Assembly (NCBI GenBank): GCA_019232795.1
Contig: JAFANH010000056.1
Span: forward strand, 1-64,000
Length of the DNA: 64,000 nucleotides
Reading direction: 5' to 3'
Source of the DNA: Burkholderiaceae bacterium
GTDB taxonomy: Bacteria; Pseudomonadota; Gammaproteobacteria; Burkholderiales; Burkholderiaceae_D
Shown here: piece after piece, positions 15,510 to 26,949 of the stretch
How positions within the stretch are numbered: position 1 is the first letter of the stretch
Layout of the letters: every line of letters begins with the position of its first letter
The notes under the pieces: generated by a model
The model's database searches: none
What the model saw: only the letters and a program-made list of their open reading frames with translations
Told to the model about the DNA's origin: nothing
Position numbers and translations under genes: made by a program

Positions 15510-17618
15510 TTACTTGGCGAACATCGGGATCAGCATGAAGTAGCTGAGGAAGCCCACCACGCCGAGTATCATCACGAACGCATAGTGATAGATGTAGCCG
15601 GACTGCACCAGACGGATCAGGCGCGAGAACCAGCCGACCACCTTGGCGCTGCCGTTGATGATCAGACCGTCGATCACGGCCTTGTCGCCGACATTCCACA
15701 AACCGCCGCCCAGCAGGCGCGCGCCGCCGGCGAAGACGATCTCGTTGAACTTATCCATGTAGTACTTGTTGTCCAGGATCGTGTAGAGCGCGTGGAACTT
15801 ATTGAAGAACCACTCCGGCACCTTGCGGTTGACCATGTAGCAGTAGTAAGCGGCAGCAACGCCGGCGACCGCCAGGCCGAACGGCAGGGACAGGAAAGAG
15901 CCCATGCCCATTTCAAAGGCGCCGTGGAAATCGCGCGCCAGTTCTTCCATCGCGGCATGCGATTCGTTGATGGTGATCACGCCCTTGAAGAAATCGCCGA
16001 AAAGCATGGGCTGGACGGTCAGGTACCCGATCACGATGGACGGGATCGCCAGCAGGATCAGCGGCCAGGTGACCACGCCGGGCGCCTCATGCGGCTTCTC
16101 ACCGGGCGCCAGTCCGTGATGATGCTCGCCATCCTCTTCTTCGCCGTGGCCCTCGTGGGCATGCGGATCGTCGCTCCAGTGCGTCTTGCCGTCGTCGGCA
16201 TGCGCTGGTGCATGATGCTCTTCATGATGATGCGGCTGACCAAATCGCTCTTCGCCGTGGAACACCAGGAAATACATGCGGAAGGAATAGAAAGCCGTGA
16301 CGAACACTCCGGCCAGCACGGCGAACGAGGCAAAGCCGGAGCCGTACAGGTGCGAGCTGCGCACCGCCTCGATGATGCTGTCCTTGGAGTAGAAGCCGGA
16401 GAAGAACGGCGTGCCGATCAGGGCCAACGAGCCGATCAGCGACGTGATCCAGGTGATGGGCAGATACTTGCGCAGGCCGCCCATGTTGCGGATGTCCTGG
16501 TCGTGGTGCATGCTGATGATGACGGCGCCGGCGGCCAGGAACAGCAAGGCCTTGAAGAAGGCGTGCGTCATCAGGTGGAACACGGCGACCGAGTAGGCCG
16601 AAGCGCCAAGCGCCACGGTCATATAACCGAGTTGCGACAGCGTCGAATACGCCACCACGCGTTTGATGTCGTTCTGGATGATGCCCATGAAACCCATGAA
16701 CAAGGCCGTGATGGCGCCGATGATCATGACGAAGGACAAAGCCGTGTCGGACAATTCGAACAGCGGCGACATGCGCGTCACCATGAAGATGCCGGCCGTC
16801 ACCATGGTGGCGGCGTGGATCAGTGCGGAAATCGGGGTCGGGCCTTCCATCGAGTCCGGCAGCCAGACATGCAGCGGGAATTGCGCCGACTTGCCCATGG
16901 CGCCGACGAACAGGCAGATGCACGCCACGGTCAGCATCGAGACGTCGTGGAAGGGATAGTTAATCTGCAGCAGGCCGGCCTGCTTGTCGAACAGTTCGGC
17001 ATAGTTCAGCGTGCCGCCGAAACGCACCAGCAAACCGATGCCGAGGATGAAGCCGAAGTCACCGACACGGTTGACCAGGAAGGCCTTCATGTTGGCGAAG
17101 ATCGCGGTCGGACGCGTGAACCAGAAACCGATCAGCAGATAGGACACCAGGCCCACCGCTTCCCAGCCGAAGAACAGCTGCAGGAAGTTGTTGCTCATGA
17201 CGAGCATCAGCATCGAGAACGTGAACAGCGAGATGTAGGCGAAGAAGCGGTTGTAGCCGGGATCGTCCTGCATGTAACCGATGGTGTAGATATGCACCAT
17301 CAGGGAAACGAAGGTGACCACGCACATCATCATGGCGGTCAGGCTGTCGACCAGGAAGCCGACTTCGAGCTTCATGCTGCCGACCGTCATCCAGGTGTAG
17401 AGGCTGCCGTTATAGGTTTCACCAGCCAGCACATGCTGCAGCGTCAGCAGAGAAATCACCAGCGCAATCGCGACGCCCAGTATGGTCACCGTATGCGAAA
17501 CCGCGCGACCGACCTTGTTGCCGAAGAAGCTGGTGCCGAACAGACCTGCAATGGCGGAACCGGCCAGCGGCGCCAGCGGTACGGCGAGGAGGAGTTGAGG
17601 GTTCAGTTGCCCTGTCAT
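15510..17618 (-). CDS. nuoL: NADH-quinone oxidoreductase subunit L
   Basis: Largest antiporter-like subunit of complex I (702 residues) with the distal lateral helix at the C-terminus. Motifs include FFGWEAVGLVSYLLIGFW, WLPDSMEGPTPISALIHAAT and the broken-helix region HAFFKALLFLAAGA. A His/Asp/Glu-rich loop at about residues 435-495 (HHHEEHHAPAHADDGKTH) is longer and more histidine-rich than in enterobacterial NuoL and probably faces the periplasm or cytoplasm as a flexible insert. Confidence 0.97.
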   Translation of the reverse strand: MTGQLNPQLLLAVPLAPLAGSAIAGLFGTSFFGNKVGRAVSHTVTILGVAIALVISLLTLQHVLAGETYNGSLYTWMTVGSMKLEVGFLVDSLTAMMMCVVTFVSLMVHIYTIGYMQDDPGYNRFFAYISLFTFSMLMLVMSNNFLQLFFGWEAVGLVSYLLIGFWFTRPTAIFANMKAFLVNRVGDFGFILGIGLLVRFGGTLNYAELFDKQAGLLQINYPFHDVSMLTVACICLFVGAMGKSAQFPLHVWLPDSMEGPTPISALIHAATMVTAGIFMVTRMSPLFELSDTALSFVMIIGAITALFMGFMGIIQNDIKRVVAYSTLSQLGYMTVALGASAYSVAVFHLMTHAFFKALLFLAAGAVIISMHHDQDIRNMGGLRKYLPITWITSLIGSLALIGTPFFSGFYSKDSIIEAVRSSHLYGSGFASFAVLAGVFVTAFYSFRMYFLVFHGEERFGQPHHHEEHHAPAHADDGKTHWSDDPHAHEGHGEEEDGEHHHGLAPGEKPHEAPGVVTWPLILLAIPSIVIGYLTVQPMLFGDFFKGVITINESHAAMEELARDFHGAFEMGMGSFLSLPFGLAVAGVAAAYYCYMVNRKVPEWFFNKFHALYTILDNKYYMDKFNEIVFAGGARLLGGGLWNVGDKAVIDGLIINGSAKVVGWFSRLIRLVQSGYIYHYAFVMILGVVGFLSYFMLIPMFAK

Positions 17619-17667
17619 GTTATGCCTTGTCGTCTATGTAGTACGAGGTTGTCCGGTCAATTCCAAA

Positions 17668-17976
17668 TCAACCTTTGAGACTGTCGAGATCTTCCACGTT
17701 GATGGTGTCCAGGTTACGGAACAGCACCACCAGGATGGCCAGACCGATTGCAGACTCAGCCGCCGCCACAGTCAGAATAAAGAAAACGAAAATCTGCCCT
17801 GCCGCATCGCCGAGGTAATGCGAGAACGCGATGAAGTTCAGGTTCACCGCGAGCAGCATCAATTCGATCGCCATCAGCAGGACGATGATGTTCTTGCGGT
17901 TCAGGAAAATGCCGACGATCGAAATCGCGAACAGGATCGCGCCGAGTATCAGGTAATGGGAAAGTGTCAAAGCCAC
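17668..17976 (-). CDS. nuoK: NADH-quinone oxidoreductase subunit K
   Basis: Small three-helix membrane subunit of complex I, 102 residues. It carries the conserved glutamates in [13 protein letters not shown] (helix 2) and [13 protein letters not shown] (helix 3) that belong to the buried proton path. Eleven bp after nuoJ. Confidence 0.97.
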   Translation of the reverse strand: MALTLSHYLILGAILFAISIVGIFLNRKNIIVLLMAIELMLLAVNLNFIAFSHYLGDAAGQIFVFFILTVAAAESAIGLAILVVLFRNLDTINVEDLDSLKG

Positions 17977-17986
17977 GGCTATCTCC

Positions 17987-18628
17987 TTATTCTTTTACCG
18001 CTGCCGGCGCATCCGCAGCCGCAGGTTCCGGGCGAGTCGACTCAGCCTTCATCTGCACCATGCGCAGCCTATCCTTGGCCTTGACCTTGACGGCGTCAGC
18101 CGGGGCGAAATACTTGGTGTCCTTGCGCTTGCGCAACGTTAGCGCCACGGCGGCGATGATGGCGACCAGCAGAATCACGGCCGCGATCTCGAACGGATAG
18201 GAGTACTGGGTATAGATCACCTTGCCCAACTCGCGCGTATTGCCAATGGTGGCGGAGGCGGCCGGGATTTGCGTATCGAGCGTCCAGAAGCCGCGCATCA
18301 TGACGGCCGACATTTCGAACACGATCAGGAGGCCGACCGGAATCGCCACCCACAGGCTCTTCCAGAAGCCTTCCCTGAGCTTTTCGAGATTTATGTCGAG
18401 CATCATCACGACGAACAGGAAGAGCACCATGACCGCACCGACGTAGACCAGCACCAGCACGATGCCGAGAAACTCGGCTTGCAACAGCATCCAGATGGCC
18501 GCACCCGAGAAGAAGGTCAGCACCAGGAACAGCGCCGAGTGCACCGGATTACGGGCGGTAATGACGCGCAGAGCGGCGAAGACCATGATCGCCGAGAACG
18601 CGTAGAACAAAGCAGTTTTAAATTCCAT
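17987..18628 (-). CDS. nuoJ: NADH-quinone oxidoreductase subunit J
   Basis: Five-helix membrane subunit of complex I, 213 residues. The pi-bulge helix region [20 protein letters not shown] is intact. The C-terminal tail after helix 5 is basic and then Ala/Pro-rich ([15 protein letters not shown]), a low-complexity extension typical of some betaproteobacteria. Confidence 0.96.
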   Translation of the reverse strand: MEFKTALFYAFSAIMVFAALRVITARNPVHSALFLVLTFFSGAAIWMLLQAEFLGIVLVLVYVGAVMVLFLFVVMMLDINLEKLREGFWKSLWVAIPVGLLIVFEMSAVMMRGFWTLDTQIPAASATIGNTRELGKVIYTQYSYPFEIAAVILLVAIIAAVALTLRKRKDTKYFAPADAVKVKAKDRLRMVQMKAESTRPEPAAADAPAAVKE

Positions 18629-18661
18629 GAATCAATGTCCTTCAGTGCGCATCAACGCATA

Positions 18662-19150
18662 TCAACGATAGGCGGCATCCGCAGCGCGCGCCGCAGCGAT
18701 TTCTTTTTCATAGTGGTCGCCGACGGCGAGCAGCATTTCCTTGGTGTAGTACAGGTCACCGCGCTTTTCGCCGTGGTATTCGAGCACATGCGTCTCGACG
18801 ATCGAATCGACCGGGCAGGACTCTTCGCAGAAACCGCAGAAGATGCACTTGGTCAGGTCGATGTCGTAACGCGTGGTACGGCGGCTGCCGTCGGCACGCT
18901 GTTCCGATTCGATGGTGATGGCCATGGCCGGGCACACCGCTTCGCACAATTTGCAGGCGATGCAGCGCTCTTCCCCGTTCGGGTAGCGGCGCAAGGCGTG
19001 CAGGCCACGGAAACGCGGCGATTGCGGCGTCTTTTCTTCCGGGAATTGCACGGTGATCTTGCGCGCAAACATATAGCGTCCGGTCAGCGCCAGTCCCTTG
19101 AATAGCTCCTTGAGCAGCAAGCTACCGAAAAAATCCTTGATGGCTTCCAT
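18662..19150 (-). CDS. nuoI: NADH-quinone oxidoreductase subunit I
   Basis: Peripheral-arm iron-sulfur subunit of complex I with two [4Fe-4S] clusters (N6a, N6b). Two ferredoxin motifs are intact: Cys63/66/69/73 ([12 protein letters not shown]) and Cys102/105/108/112 ([12 protein letters not shown]). ATG at 19150 gives 162 residues, the normal length; the open frame extends 67 codons further upstream into nuoH but that part is not NuoI-like. Confidence 0.97.
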   Translation of the reverse strand: MEAIKDFFGSLLLKELFKGLALTGRYMFARKITVQFPEEKTPQSPRFRGLHALRRYPNGEERCIACKLCEAVCPAMAITIESEQRADGSRRTTRYDIDLTKCIFCGFCEESCPVDSIVETHVLEYHGEKRGDLYYTKEMLLAVGDHYEKEIAAARAADAAYR

Positions 19151-19164
19151 TTTTCCAGCCTCTA

Positions 19165-20250
19165 TTAATTCCAGATGTTCCAGGGTGTCTGCATCCACGC
19201 AGCGACGATCAGCAGATATGCCAGCATGAGCGGAATGAACACTTTCCAACCCAAGCGCATGATCTGGTCGTAGCGGTAGCGCGGGAACGAAGCGCGCGCC
19301 CAGATGAACAGCGTGACCACGAAGAAAGTCTTGGCACCCAGCCAGATCCAACCCGGGATGAAATCAAGCAGCGCAACCGGCGAAGCCCAGCCGCCCAGGA
19401 ACAGCAGCGAAGCGATGATCGAGATCAGGATCATGTTCGCGTATTCGGACAGGTAGAACATCGCGAACGACATGCCAGAGTATTCGATCATGTGGCCGGC
19501 CACGATTTCCGATTCGCCTTCGACCACGTCGAACGGGTGGCGGTTGGTTTCGGCAATGCCAGAGATCACGTACACGACGAACACCGGCAGCAGCGGCAGC
19601 CAGTTCCAGGACAGGAAATTCAAGCCGTGCTCGGCGCCGAAACCGCGCGTCTGCGTCATGACGATGTCGGTCAGGTTCAGGCTGCCAGAAACCATCAGCA
19701 CGATCACCAGCGCGAAGCCCATGGCGATTTCATATGACACCATCTGCGCCGAGGCGCGCATGGCGCCCAGGAAGGCGTACTTGGAGTTCGAAGCCCAGCC
19801 GGCGATGATGATGCCGTACACTTCCATCGAAGTGATCGCCATCAGGAACAGCAGGCCGGCATTGACGTTGGCCAAGGCGACTTCGGGGCCGAAGGGAATC
19901 ACCGACCAGGCCACCAGAGACGGGGCGATGGTCATGACCGGTGCCAGCACGAACAGAGCCTTGTTGGCGCGTGTCGGCACGACGATTTCCTTGACCAGCA
20001 GCTTCAAGGCATCGGCGATCGGTTGCAGCAGGCCGGCCGGGCCAACGCGATTCGGGCCGATACGGATATGCATCCAGCCGATGGCCTTGCGTTCCCACAG
20101 CGTCAGGTAAGCCACCAGGCCCATCAACGGCAACAGCAGCACCACGATCTTCAACAGGTTCCAGATGACCGGCCACAACAGGCTGTCCCACCAGGCGCCG
20201 AACCAATCGGTGCCAATCGTATGAATAGTCAACAACACTTGATCCATCAT
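19165..20250 (-). CDS. nuoH: NADH-quinone oxidoreductase subunit H
   Basis: Membrane subunit of complex I at the junction of the two arms, forming much of the quinone chamber (361 residues, eight or nine helices). Signatures are [20 protein letters not shown], the acidic loop [21 protein letters not shown] and [13 protein letters not shown]. Start and nuoG stop overlap in ATGATGG, so a start at 20247 is also possible. Confidence 0.97.
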   Translation of the reverse strand: MMDQVLLTIHTIGTDWFGAWWDSLLWPVIWNLLKIVVLLLPLMGLVAYLTLWERKAIGWMHIRIGPNRVGPAGLLQPIADALKLLVKEIVVPTRANKALFVLAPVMTIAPSLVAWSVIPFGPEVALANVNAGLLFLMAITSMEVYGIIIAGWASNSKYAFLGAMRASAQMVSYEIAMGFALVIVLMVSGSLNLTDIVMTQTRGFGAEHGLNFLSWNWLPLLPVFVVYVISGIAETNRHPFDVVEGESEIVAGHMIEYSGMSFAMFYLSEYANMILISIIASLLFLGGWASPVALLDFIPGWIWLGAKTFFVVTLFIWARASFPRYRYDQIMRLGWKVFIPLMLAYLLIVAAWMQTPWNIWN

Positions 20251-22592
20251 GCCTGCTCCACGGTGATCGCGCCGAACATGGCGCCGAGGCCGGCGGTGGA
20301 CGCATGCGCAGCAGCGACGCGCACCACGTTGTCGGGCAAGGTCTTATCGAGTGCCGCGGTCAGCACGGCGCTGCCGCTGCCCTGCTTGACGCGCACCTGG
20401 CTGCCATCGGTCAGGCCGAGCTTTTGCGCCAGCGTGGACGAAATCCAGGCCTTGGGAGCACGCGCATCGGCGGTCTGCTGCAGCGAAGCGGCGCGGCGCA
20501 CCACGGCGTCGGTGAAGTAAATCGGCACGTCGGCCACACGCTCCAAGCCACCGGCGGCAACCGCAGGGGCTTGCAGTGCAAGGTCGGCGATGTTGTTCAG
20601 GCGGCCGGTCAGGTTGGCGTCGGCCGGTTGATCGGCGCCGATGATTTCCTTGCGGATCGCTTCCGAAGTTTCGTAGTCGAAGCCGCCCAGCTCGAGCAAG
20701 TTGCCGAGCACACGCAGCACTTTCCAACCCGGACGCGAATCACCCAAAGGTTTGACGGTGCCATTGAAGCTTTGTGCGCGGCCTTCGCAGTTGACGAAGG
20801 TGCCGGCGGTTTCGGTGAACGGCGTGATCGGCAGCAGCACGTCGGCATACTCGGCGCCATGCTTGTACGGCGACAGCACAACGACCATTTCAGCCTGGTC
20901 GAGCGCGGCGCGCGCCACTTGCGGGTTGGCGCTATCGAACTCGGGTTCTGCATTCAGCAGCAAGTAGGCCTTGCGCGCTTTCTCGAACATCTGTGCGGCA
21001 TTGGCGCCGGCACCGGCGCCTGTACCTGGGAGGGCGTTGGCCAGGTAGCCGCCAACGGTGTTGGCCGCTTCAGTCAGATAACCGAGCTTGGCATCGGTGT
21101 TCTGGGCAATCCATTGTGCTGCAGCATGCAGTTGCGCGGCCTGCGGGTGTTGAGCCACGGCATTGCCGAGCATGACGGCCTTGTGGTCGCCCGACAGCAG
21201 GCTGTCGGCGATCTGCTTGGCTTGCGCGGAAGCTTCGATGCCGGCAAACGCCGCCGGCGCGGCGACGCCCTTGGCGGCAGCCACCGCTACGGCAACTTCG
21301 CCCAAGGCGGCCAGCCAGGCGGACGGCGCCTTGATCATCTTGGCGGCCAGCGGCATCAACAGGTCATCGTCCGACGTATGCAACACGCTGACCTTGGCGC
21401 CGCGCTTGGCGGCTTGACGCAAACGCGTCGCCAGCAGCGGATGATCCTTGCGCAGGAAGGAGCCGATCACGAAGGCGCGCTTGAGGTCGCCGAATTCGGC
21501 GATCGACATGCCCAGCCACGGTGTGACTTTACCGTCCAGCGAAAAATCGGATTGGCGGGTACGGAAGTCGACGTTGTTGGAGCCGAGGCCGCGCACCAGC
21601 TTCTGCAGCAGCGACAATTCTTCCAGCGTCGAGCTCGGCGCAGCCAATGCGGCGATGGCGTCGGCACCATGCTCATGCTTGATGTTGCGCAAACCATGTG
21701 CAACGTATTCGAGCGCGACCTGCCATTCGACTTCTTTCCACTCGCCGCCCTGCTTGATCATGGGCTTGGTCAGGCGTTCTTCGCTGTTGACGCCTTCATA
21801 GGAGAAGCGGTCCTTGTCGGAAATCCAGCATTCGTTGACGGCGCTATTCTCGAGCGGCAACACACGCATCACCTTGCCGTTCTTGACTTGCACGATCAGG
21901 TTGGCGCCGAGGCTGTCATGCGGGCTGACCGACTTGCGGCGCTGCAGTTCCCAGGTGCGGGCGCTGTAGCGGAAAGGCTTGGAAGTCAGGGCGCCGACCG
22001 GGCACAGGTCAATCATGTTGCCCGACATTTCCGAATCGACGGTCTTACCGACGAAGGAAGTGATTTCAGAGTGTTCGCCGCGGCCCAGCATGCCGAACTC
22101 CATCACACCGGCAACTTCCTGGCCGAAACGCACGCAGCGCGTGCAGTGGATGCAGCGCGTCATTTCCTGCATCGAGATCAGCGGACCGACGTCCTTGGGA
22201 GGCACCACGCGCTTCTCTTCTTCGTAGCGCGAAGCCGTGCCGCCGTAGCCGACCGCGAGGTCTTGCAGCTGGCATTCGCCGCCCTGATCGCAGATCGGGC
22301 AGTCGAGCGGGTGATTGATGAGCAGGAATTCCATCACGCTCTTCTGCGCCTTCACCGCCTTGTCGCTGTGCGTGCGCACGATCATGCCGGCGGAAACCGG
22401 AGTGGCGCAAGCCGGCAGCGGCTTCGGCGCTTTCTCGACTTCGACCAGGCACATGCGGCAGTTGGCCGCAATCGACAATTTCTTGTGATAGCAAAAATGC
22501 GGGATGTAGGTGCCAACCTTGTCGGCAGCTTCCATCACCATGCTGCCTTCCTGCACTTCGACTTTTTTGCCGTCTATTTCAATTTCAATCAT
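20247..22592 (-). CDS. nuoG: NADH-quinone oxidoreductase subunit G
   Basis: Largest peripheral subunit of complex I (781 residues), carrying clusters N1b, N4 and N5. The [2Fe-2S] ligands are Cys34, 45, 48 and 62. His94 with Cys98, 101 and 107 forms the His-ligated N5 cluster ([14 protein letters not shown]). Cys147, 150, 153 and 197 bind N4. The rest is a molybdopterin-oxidoreductase-like domain without cofactor ligands. It is separated from nuoF by an unusually large 140-bp gap containing a palindromic repeat. Confidence 0.97.
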   Translation of the reverse strand: MIEIEIDGKKVEVQEGSMVMEAADKVGTYIPHFCYHKKLSIAANCRMCLVEVEKAPKPLPACATPVSAGMIVRTHSDKAVKAQKSVMEFLLINHPLDCPICDQGGECQLQDLAVGYGGTASRYEEEKRVVPPKDVGPLISMQEMTRCIHCTRCVRFGQEVAGVMEFGMLGRGEHSEITSFVGKTVDSEMSGNMIDLCPVGALTSKPFRYSARTWELQRRKSVSPHDSLGANLIVQVKNGKVMRVLPLENSAVNECWISDKDRFSYEGVNSEERLTKPMIKQGGEWKEVEWQVALEYVAHGLRNIKHEHGADAIAALAAPSSTLEELSLLQKLVRGLGSNNVDFRTRQSDFSLDGKVTPWLGMSIAEFGDLKRAFVIGSFLRKDHPLLATRLRQAAKRGAKVSVLHTSDDDLLMPLAAKMIKAPSAWLAALGEVAVAVAAAKGVAAPAAFAGIEASAQAKQIADSLLSGDHKAVMLGNAVAQHPQAAQLHAAAQWIAQNTDAKLGYLTEAANTVGGYLANALPGTGAGAGANAAQMFEKARKAYLLLNAEPEFDSANPQVARAALDQAEMVVVLSPYKHGAEYADVLLPITPFTETAGTFVNCEGRAQSFNGTVKPLGDSRPGWKVLRVLGNLLELGGFDYETSEAIRKEIIGADQPADANLTGRLNNIADLALQAPAVAAGGLERVADVPIYFTDAVVRRAASLQQTADARAPKAWISSTLAQKLGLTDGSQVRVKQGSGSAVLTAALDKTLPDNVVRVAAAHASTAGLGAMFGAITVEQA

Positions 22593-22645
22593 GGCTGTAT
22601 GCCCAAGTATTTCCAGTTACGCCCGAACCGGCGTAAAAACTATCT

Positions 22646-22675
22646 CCGTCATTCCCGCGCAGGCGGGAATGACGG
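22646..22675. repeat. dRS3-like palindromic repeat between nuoG and nuoF
   Basis: Perfect 30-bp inverted repeat: arms CCGTCATTCCCGC and GCGGGAATGACGG around GCAG. The inner 20 bp match the neisserial dRS3 pattern ATTCCC-N8-GGGAAT. It is the only obvious insertion within the otherwise tightly packed nuo operon. Confidence 0.8.
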
Positions 22676-22732
22676 TGCGTTTAGCTAATTACGTTTCACT
22701 CACAAAATCGACCGAATCCACGCCTACCAAAC

Positions 22733-24028
22733 TCAAACATAAGCAGGCACCAGGCAATGCTTGTGCTCGATGTGATACTCGAATTCTTCACGGAAATTCT
22801 TGACGAAGGCGCGTACCGGCATCGCCGCCGCATCGCCGAGCGCGCAAATGGTGCGGCCCTGGATGTTGTCGGCGATCGAATTCAGCATGTCGAGATCGTC
22901 GGCGCGGCCCTGGCCGTGCTCGATCCGGTGCACCATGCGGTACAGCCAGCCCGTGCCTTCGCGGCAAGGCGTGCACTGTCCGCACGATTCTTCGTAATAG
23001 AAATAGGACAGGCGCAACAGCGACTTGACCATGCAGCGCGTCTCGTCCATCACGATTACGGCGCCCGAACCCAGCATGGAACCAGCCTTGGCGATCGAAT
23101 CGTAGTCCATGTCGGTCTGCATCATCACTTCGCCGGTCAGCACCGGCATCGAGGACCCACCCGGAATCACAGCCTTGATCTTTTTGCCGTCGCGCATGCC
23201 GCCGGCCAGCTCAAGCAATTGCGCAAACGGCGTACCGAGCGGCACTTCGTAATTGCCCGGCTTGGCGACATCGCCCGACATCGAGAAAATCTTGGTGCCG
23301 CCGTTGTTCGGTTTGCCGAGCGCCGCGTAATTGGCGCCGCCCATGGCGAAGATGAACGGCACGGCCGCGAAGGTCTCGGTATTGTTGATCGTAGTCGGCT
23401 TGCCGTACAGGCCGAAGCTGGCCGGGAATGGCGGCTTGAAGCGCGGCTGGCCCTTCTTGCCTTCCAGCGATTCGAGCAAGGCGGTTTCTTCACCACAGAT
23501 GTAGGCGCCATAGCCATGGTGGCCATGCAACTGGAAGTTGAAGCCGCTGCCGAGAATATTGTCGCCGAGGAAGCCGGCGGCGCGCGCCTCTTCCAGTGCT
23601 TCCTCGAAACGTGCGTAGGTATCCCAGATTTCGCCGTGGATGTAGTTGTAGCCGACGCTGATGCCCATGGCGTAAGCGCCGATGGCCATGCCCTCGATCA
23701 GCGAATGCGGGTTGTAGCGCAGGATGTCGCGATCCTTGAAAGTACCCGGTTCGCCTTCGTCGGAGTTACAAACAAGGTATTTCTGGCCGGGGAACTGGCG
23801 CGGCATGAAGCTCCACTTCAGGCCGGTAGGGAAGCCCGCGCCGCCGCGGCCGCGCAGCGACGATGCCTTCAATTCGGCGATGACCTGGTCCGGCGTGATT
23901 TTTTCGGTGAGAATGCGCTTGAGCGACTCGTAGCCGCCGCGCTTGACGTAGTCGGCGAGATGCCAATTCTGTCCATCCAAACCGGCCAGGATCAGCGGAT
24001 TGATGTGACGCGTATGCAGGCTGGTCAT
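22733..24028 (-). CDS. nuoF: NADH-quinone oxidoreductase subunit F
   Basis: NADH-oxidising subunit of complex I (431 residues) that binds FMN and cluster N3. The FMN/NADH site appears in [15 protein letters not shown] (about 57-71) and the N3 cluster motif [15 protein letters not shown] is intact near the C-terminus, with its fourth cysteine in [17 protein letters not shown] at 24028 overlaps the nuoE stop (ATGA), so the two are coupled. Confidence 0.97.
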   Translation of the reverse strand: MTSLHTRHINPLILAGLDGQNWHLADYVKRGGYESLKRILTEKITPDQVIAELKASSLRGRGGAGFPTGLKWSFMPRQFPGQKYLVCNSDEGEPGTFKDRDILRYNPHSLIEGMAIGAYAMGISVGYNYIHGEIWDTYARFEEALEEARAAGFLGDNILGSGFNFQLHGHHGYGAYICGEETALLESLEGKKGQPRFKPPFPASFGLYGKPTTINNTETFAAVPFIFAMGGANYAALGKPNNGGTKIFSMSGDVAKPGNYEVPLGTPFAQLLELAGGMRDGKKIKAVIPGGSSMPVLTGEVMMQTDMDYDSIAKAGSMLGSGAVIVMDETRCMVKSLLRLSYFYYEESCGQCTPCREGTGWLYRMVHRIEHGQGRADDLDMLNSIADNIQGRTICALGDAAAMPVRAFVKNFREEFEYHIEHKHCLVPAYV

Positions 24029-24504
24029 TTCTTCAGTTCCTCCACCAGCGCATCGATCTTGTCGTTCGACATCCAGCTGCACATGCGCTTGTTGTTCACC
24101 AGCATGACCGGTGCATCGCCGCAGGCGCCCATGCACTCGCCTTCCATCAGCGTGAACTGGCCGTCGGCGGTGGTTTCACGGTAATCGATACCGAGTTTTT
24201 GCTTCAGGTGATGTGCCGCCTTCTCGCCGCCCGACAGCGCGCACGGCAGGTTGGTGCAGACCGTGATTTTGAATTTGCCGGTCGGCTGCAGGTTGTACAT
24301 CGCGTAAAAGGTTGCGACTTCCTGCACGGCGACGGCCGGCATGCCGATATAGTCGGCGATGTCTTGCATGATTTCCGGCGACAGCCAGCCCTTTTCATCC
24401 TGGGCGATGGCCAAGGCGGCCATCACAGCCGACTGCCTTTGATCGGCCGGGTACTTAGCCAGCTCGCGATCTATCTTTTTGTATGCCTGTTCAGATAACA
24501 GCAT
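24025..24504 (-). CDS. nuoE: NADH-quinone oxidoreductase subunit E
   Basis: Thioredoxin-fold [2Fe-2S] subunit of complex I (cluster N1a), 159 residues. Ligands Cys83 and Cys88 (CTNLPC) and Cys124 and Cys128 (CMGAC) have normal spacing. ATG at 24504 is chosen because GAGG lies 9 nt upstream; an upstream in-frame ATG at 24534 would add ten residues absent from the usual family start. Confidence 0.96.
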   Translation of the reverse strand: MLLSEQAYKKIDRELAKYPADQRQSAVMAALAIAQDEKGWLSPEIMQDIADYIGMPAVAVQEVATFYAMYNLQPTGKFKITVCTNLPCALSGGEKAAHHLKQKLGIDYRETTADGQFTLMEGECMGACGDAPVMLVNNKRMCSWMSNDKIDALVEELKK

Positions 24505-24605
24505 TATCGTTGCCTCACTCGACGTTTCACTCAACGTCCGAAACTCAATTCATCCAAGCCGCGCGGTCTTTCGTCCGCCAGCTTTCACGATCACTTACTG
24601 ATCGC

Positions 24606-25859
24606 TTACCTATCAATTTCGCCGAACACGATGTCTTGCGTACCAATGATGGTCACCGCGTCGGCGATCATGTGGCCCTTGGCCATTTCGTCCAGGCTTG
24701 CCAAATGCGGGAAGCCCGGTGCGCGAATCTTCAGGCGGTAAGGCTTGTTGGCGCCGTCCGATACCAGGTAGATGCCGAACTCGCCCTTCGGGTGCTCGAC
24801 GGCGGCATAGGCTTCGCCGGCCGGCACGTGGAAGCCTTCAGTGAAGAGCTTGAAGTGGTGGATCAGCTCTTCCATGTTGGTCTTCATGTTCACGCGCGAA
24901 GGCGGCGCCACCTTGTGGTTGGTGGTCATGACCGGCCCCGGGTTATTGCGCAGCCATTCGACGCACTGCTTGATGATGCGGTTCGATTGACGCATTTCCG
25001 CGACGCGTACCAGGTAGCGGTCGTAGCAGTCGCCATTGGTGCCGACCGGAATGTCGAAGTCGAGCAAGTCGTACACTTCGTAGGGCTGCTTCTTGCGCAA
25101 ATCCCATTCAACTCCGGAGCCGCGCAGCATGGCGCCAGTAAAGCCCATGGACAGCGCGCGCTCGGGCGACACCACGCCGATGCCGACCAGACGCTGCTTC
25201 CAGATACGGTTGTCGGTCAGCAGGGTCTCGTATTCGTCGACATAGGTCGGGAAACGGTTCGTGAAGTCTTCGATGAAGTCGAGCAGCGAACCCTGGCGGT
25301 TTTCGTTGAGCTTGTCGATCGCCTTGGCGTTGCGGATGATCGAAGCCTTGTGCTTCGGCATCGCATCCGGCAGATCGCGGTAGACGCCGCCCGGACGATA
25401 GTAGGCCGCGTGCATACGCGCACCCGACACTGCTTCGTAGCAATCCATCAGGTCTTCACGTTCGCGGAAGGCGTACAGAAACACGGCCATGGCGCCGACG
25501 TCGAGCGCGTGCGCACCGATCCACAGCAAGTGGTTCAGCAAGCGCGTGATTTCGTCGAACATGACGCGGATGTACTGGGCGCGCAGCGGCACTTCGAGAC
25601 CCAGCATCTTCTCGATCGCCATCACGTAGGCGTGCTCGTTGGCCATCATCGACACGTAGTCGAGACGGTCCATGTAAGGCACGGACTGCAGGTAAGTCTT
25701 TTGTTCGGCCAACTTTTCGGTGGCGCGATGCAGCAGGCCGATGTGCGGATCGGCGCGCTGGATCACTTCACCGTCAAGCTCGAGCACCAGACGCAGCACG
25801 CCGTGCGCGGCCGGGTGCTGCGGTCCAAAGTTCAACGTGTAGTTCTTAATCTCAGCCAT
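24606..25859 (-). CDS. nuoD: NADH-quinone oxidoreductase subunit D
   Basis: 49-kDa-type subunit of complex I (417 residues), lining the quinone site with NuoB. The conserved quinone-site segment [12 protein letters not shown] near residue 12 and the C-terminal [19 protein letters not shown] are present. Its ATG shares one base with the nuoC stop (TAATG), coupling translation. Confidence 0.97.
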   Translation of the reverse strand: MAEIKNYTLNFGPQHPAAHGVLRLVLELDGEVIQRADPHIGLLHRATEKLAEQKTYLQSVPYMDRLDYVSMMANEHAYVMAIEKMLGLEVPLRAQYIRVMFDEITRLLNHLLWIGAHALDVGAMAVFLYAFREREDLMDCYEAVSGARMHAAYYRPGGVYRDLPDAMPKHKASIIRNAKAIDKLNENRQGSLLDFIEDFTNRFPTYVDEYETLLTDNRIWKQRLVGIGVVSPERALSMGFTGAMLRGSGVEWDLRKKQPYEVYDLLDFDIPVGTNGDCYDRYLVRVAEMRQSNRIIKQCVEWLRNNPGPVMTTNHKVAPPSRVNMKTNMEELIHHFKLFTEGFHVPAGEAYAAVEHPKGEFGIYLVSDGANKPYRLKIRAPGFPHLASLDEMAKGHMIADAVTIIGTQDIVFGEIDR

Positions 25860-26455
25860 TATTTCATCCCGTACTGTTCTTCGCGGATCACGCGCGGCAC
25901 GTTTTCACGCGGCTCGATGGTGACCGGCTGGTAGACCACGCGCTTCTGCTCGGGGTCGTAGCGCATTTCCACGTAACCGGAAACCGGGAAGTCCTTGCGG
26001 AAAGCATGGCCGATGAAACCGTAGTCGGTCAGGATGCGGCGCAAGTCGTTGTGGCCGTCGAACAGGATGCCGAAGAAGTCGAATGCTTCACGTTCGTACC
26101 AGTTGGCGGTCGACCACAGCGTAGTCATCGAGTCGACAATGGGGAATTCGTCGTCGGCGGCGAACACGCGCACACGCAAACGCCAGTTGTGCGTGATCGA
26201 CATCAGGTGTGAAACGACGGCAAAGCGTTTGCCGTCCCAGGCGCCATCGCCGTAGGTCGAGTAATCGACGCCGCACAGGTCTATCATCTGCTCGAAGCGC
26301 AAGTCGGCGTGGTCGCGCAGCACACGCATGGCCGAAGCATAGTCCTCGGGCGACACTTCGATAGTGACTTCGCCCAGGGCAACCGTCAGTGTTTGAATTT
26401 GCTTGTCCAGCGCGTTGCGCAGCGCGGCTTCCAGCGTTTCCAGTTTTGTCGTCAT
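25859..26455 (-). CDS. nuoC: NADH-quinone oxidoreductase subunit C
   Basis: 30-kDa-type peripheral subunit of complex I, 198 residues, separate from nuoD as in most betaproteobacteria (fused in E. coli). Family signature: [20 protein letters not shown] followed by [19 protein letters not shown] at 26455 ([12 protein letters not shown]) is the family start; the longer open frame reaching 26722 is antisense-free read-through of nuoB sequence. Confidence 0.97.
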   Translation of the reverse strand: MTTKLETLEAALRNALDKQIQTLTVALGEVTIEVSPEDYASAMRVLRDHADLRFEQMIDLCGVDYSTYGDGAWDGKRFAVVSHLMSITHNWRLRVRVFAADDEFPIVDSMTTLWSTANWYEREAFDFFGILFDGHNDLRRILTDYGFIGHAFRKDFPVSGYVEMRYDPEQKRVVYQPVTIEPRENVPRVIREEQYGMK

Positions 26456-26469
26456 GTTTACCTGCCGTC

Positions 26470-26946
26470 CTAGCGCGCGATGGTATTGGTGCGCTTGATC
26501 TTGTTTTGCAGCTGCAGGATGCCGTACAGCAAAGCTTCTGCGGTGGGCGGGCAGCCCGGCACATACACGTCGACCGGCACGATACGGTCGCAGCCTCGCA
26601 CCACGGAATACGAATAATGGTAGTAGCCGCCGCCGTTGGCGCAGGATCCCATCGAGATCACCCAGCGCGGTTCGGCCATCTGGTCGTACACCTTGCGCAA
26701 GGCCGGCGCCATCTTGTTGCACAGCGTTCCAGCCACAATCATCACGTCGGACTGGCGCGGCGAAGCGCGGAACACCACGCCGAAACGGTCGAGGTCGTAG
26801 CGCGACGCGCCGGCATGCATCATTTCCACGGCGCAGCAGGCCAGGCCGAACGTCATCGGGTACATCGACCCGGTACGCGCCCAGTTGATCAGCTTGTCGG
26901 CCTGGGTGGTGATGAAACCTTCGTTCAATACGCCTTCAATGGACAT
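26470..26946 (-). CDS. nuoB: NADH-quinone oxidoreductase subunit B
   Basis: Subunit that carries cluster N2, the last iron-sulfur centre before quinone. Its 158 residues hold the four ligands: adjacent Cys37 and Cys38 (GLACCAVEM), Cys102 (SMGSCANGG) and Cys132 (VPGCPPTAE). Normal length and position, 3 bp after nuoA. Confidence 0.97.
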   Translation of the reverse strand: MSIEGVLNEGFITTQADKLINWARTGSMYPMTFGLACCAVEMMHAGASRYDLDRFGVVFRASPRQSDVMIVAGTLCNKMAPALRKVYDQMAEPRWVISMGSCANGGGYYHYSYSVVRGCDRIVPVDVYVPGCPPTAEALLYGILQLQNKIKRTNTIAR

Positions 26947-26949
26947 AAC

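Noticed and set aside
13971-17678. 1235-codon open frame on the plus strand
   Set aside because: It is antisense to nuoM, nuoL and nuoK, which are certain genes. Its His/Gln/Arg/Glu/Asp-rich composition is the mirror of membrane-protein codons in high-GC DNA, and no domain is visible.
20304-22688. 794-codon open frame on the plus strand opposite nuoG
   Set aside because: Shadow frame caused by codon bias; nuoG has all iron-sulfur ligands and correct length.
26456-26722. N-terminal extension of nuoC
   Set aside because: It overlaps nuoB in another frame and family members start at 26455.
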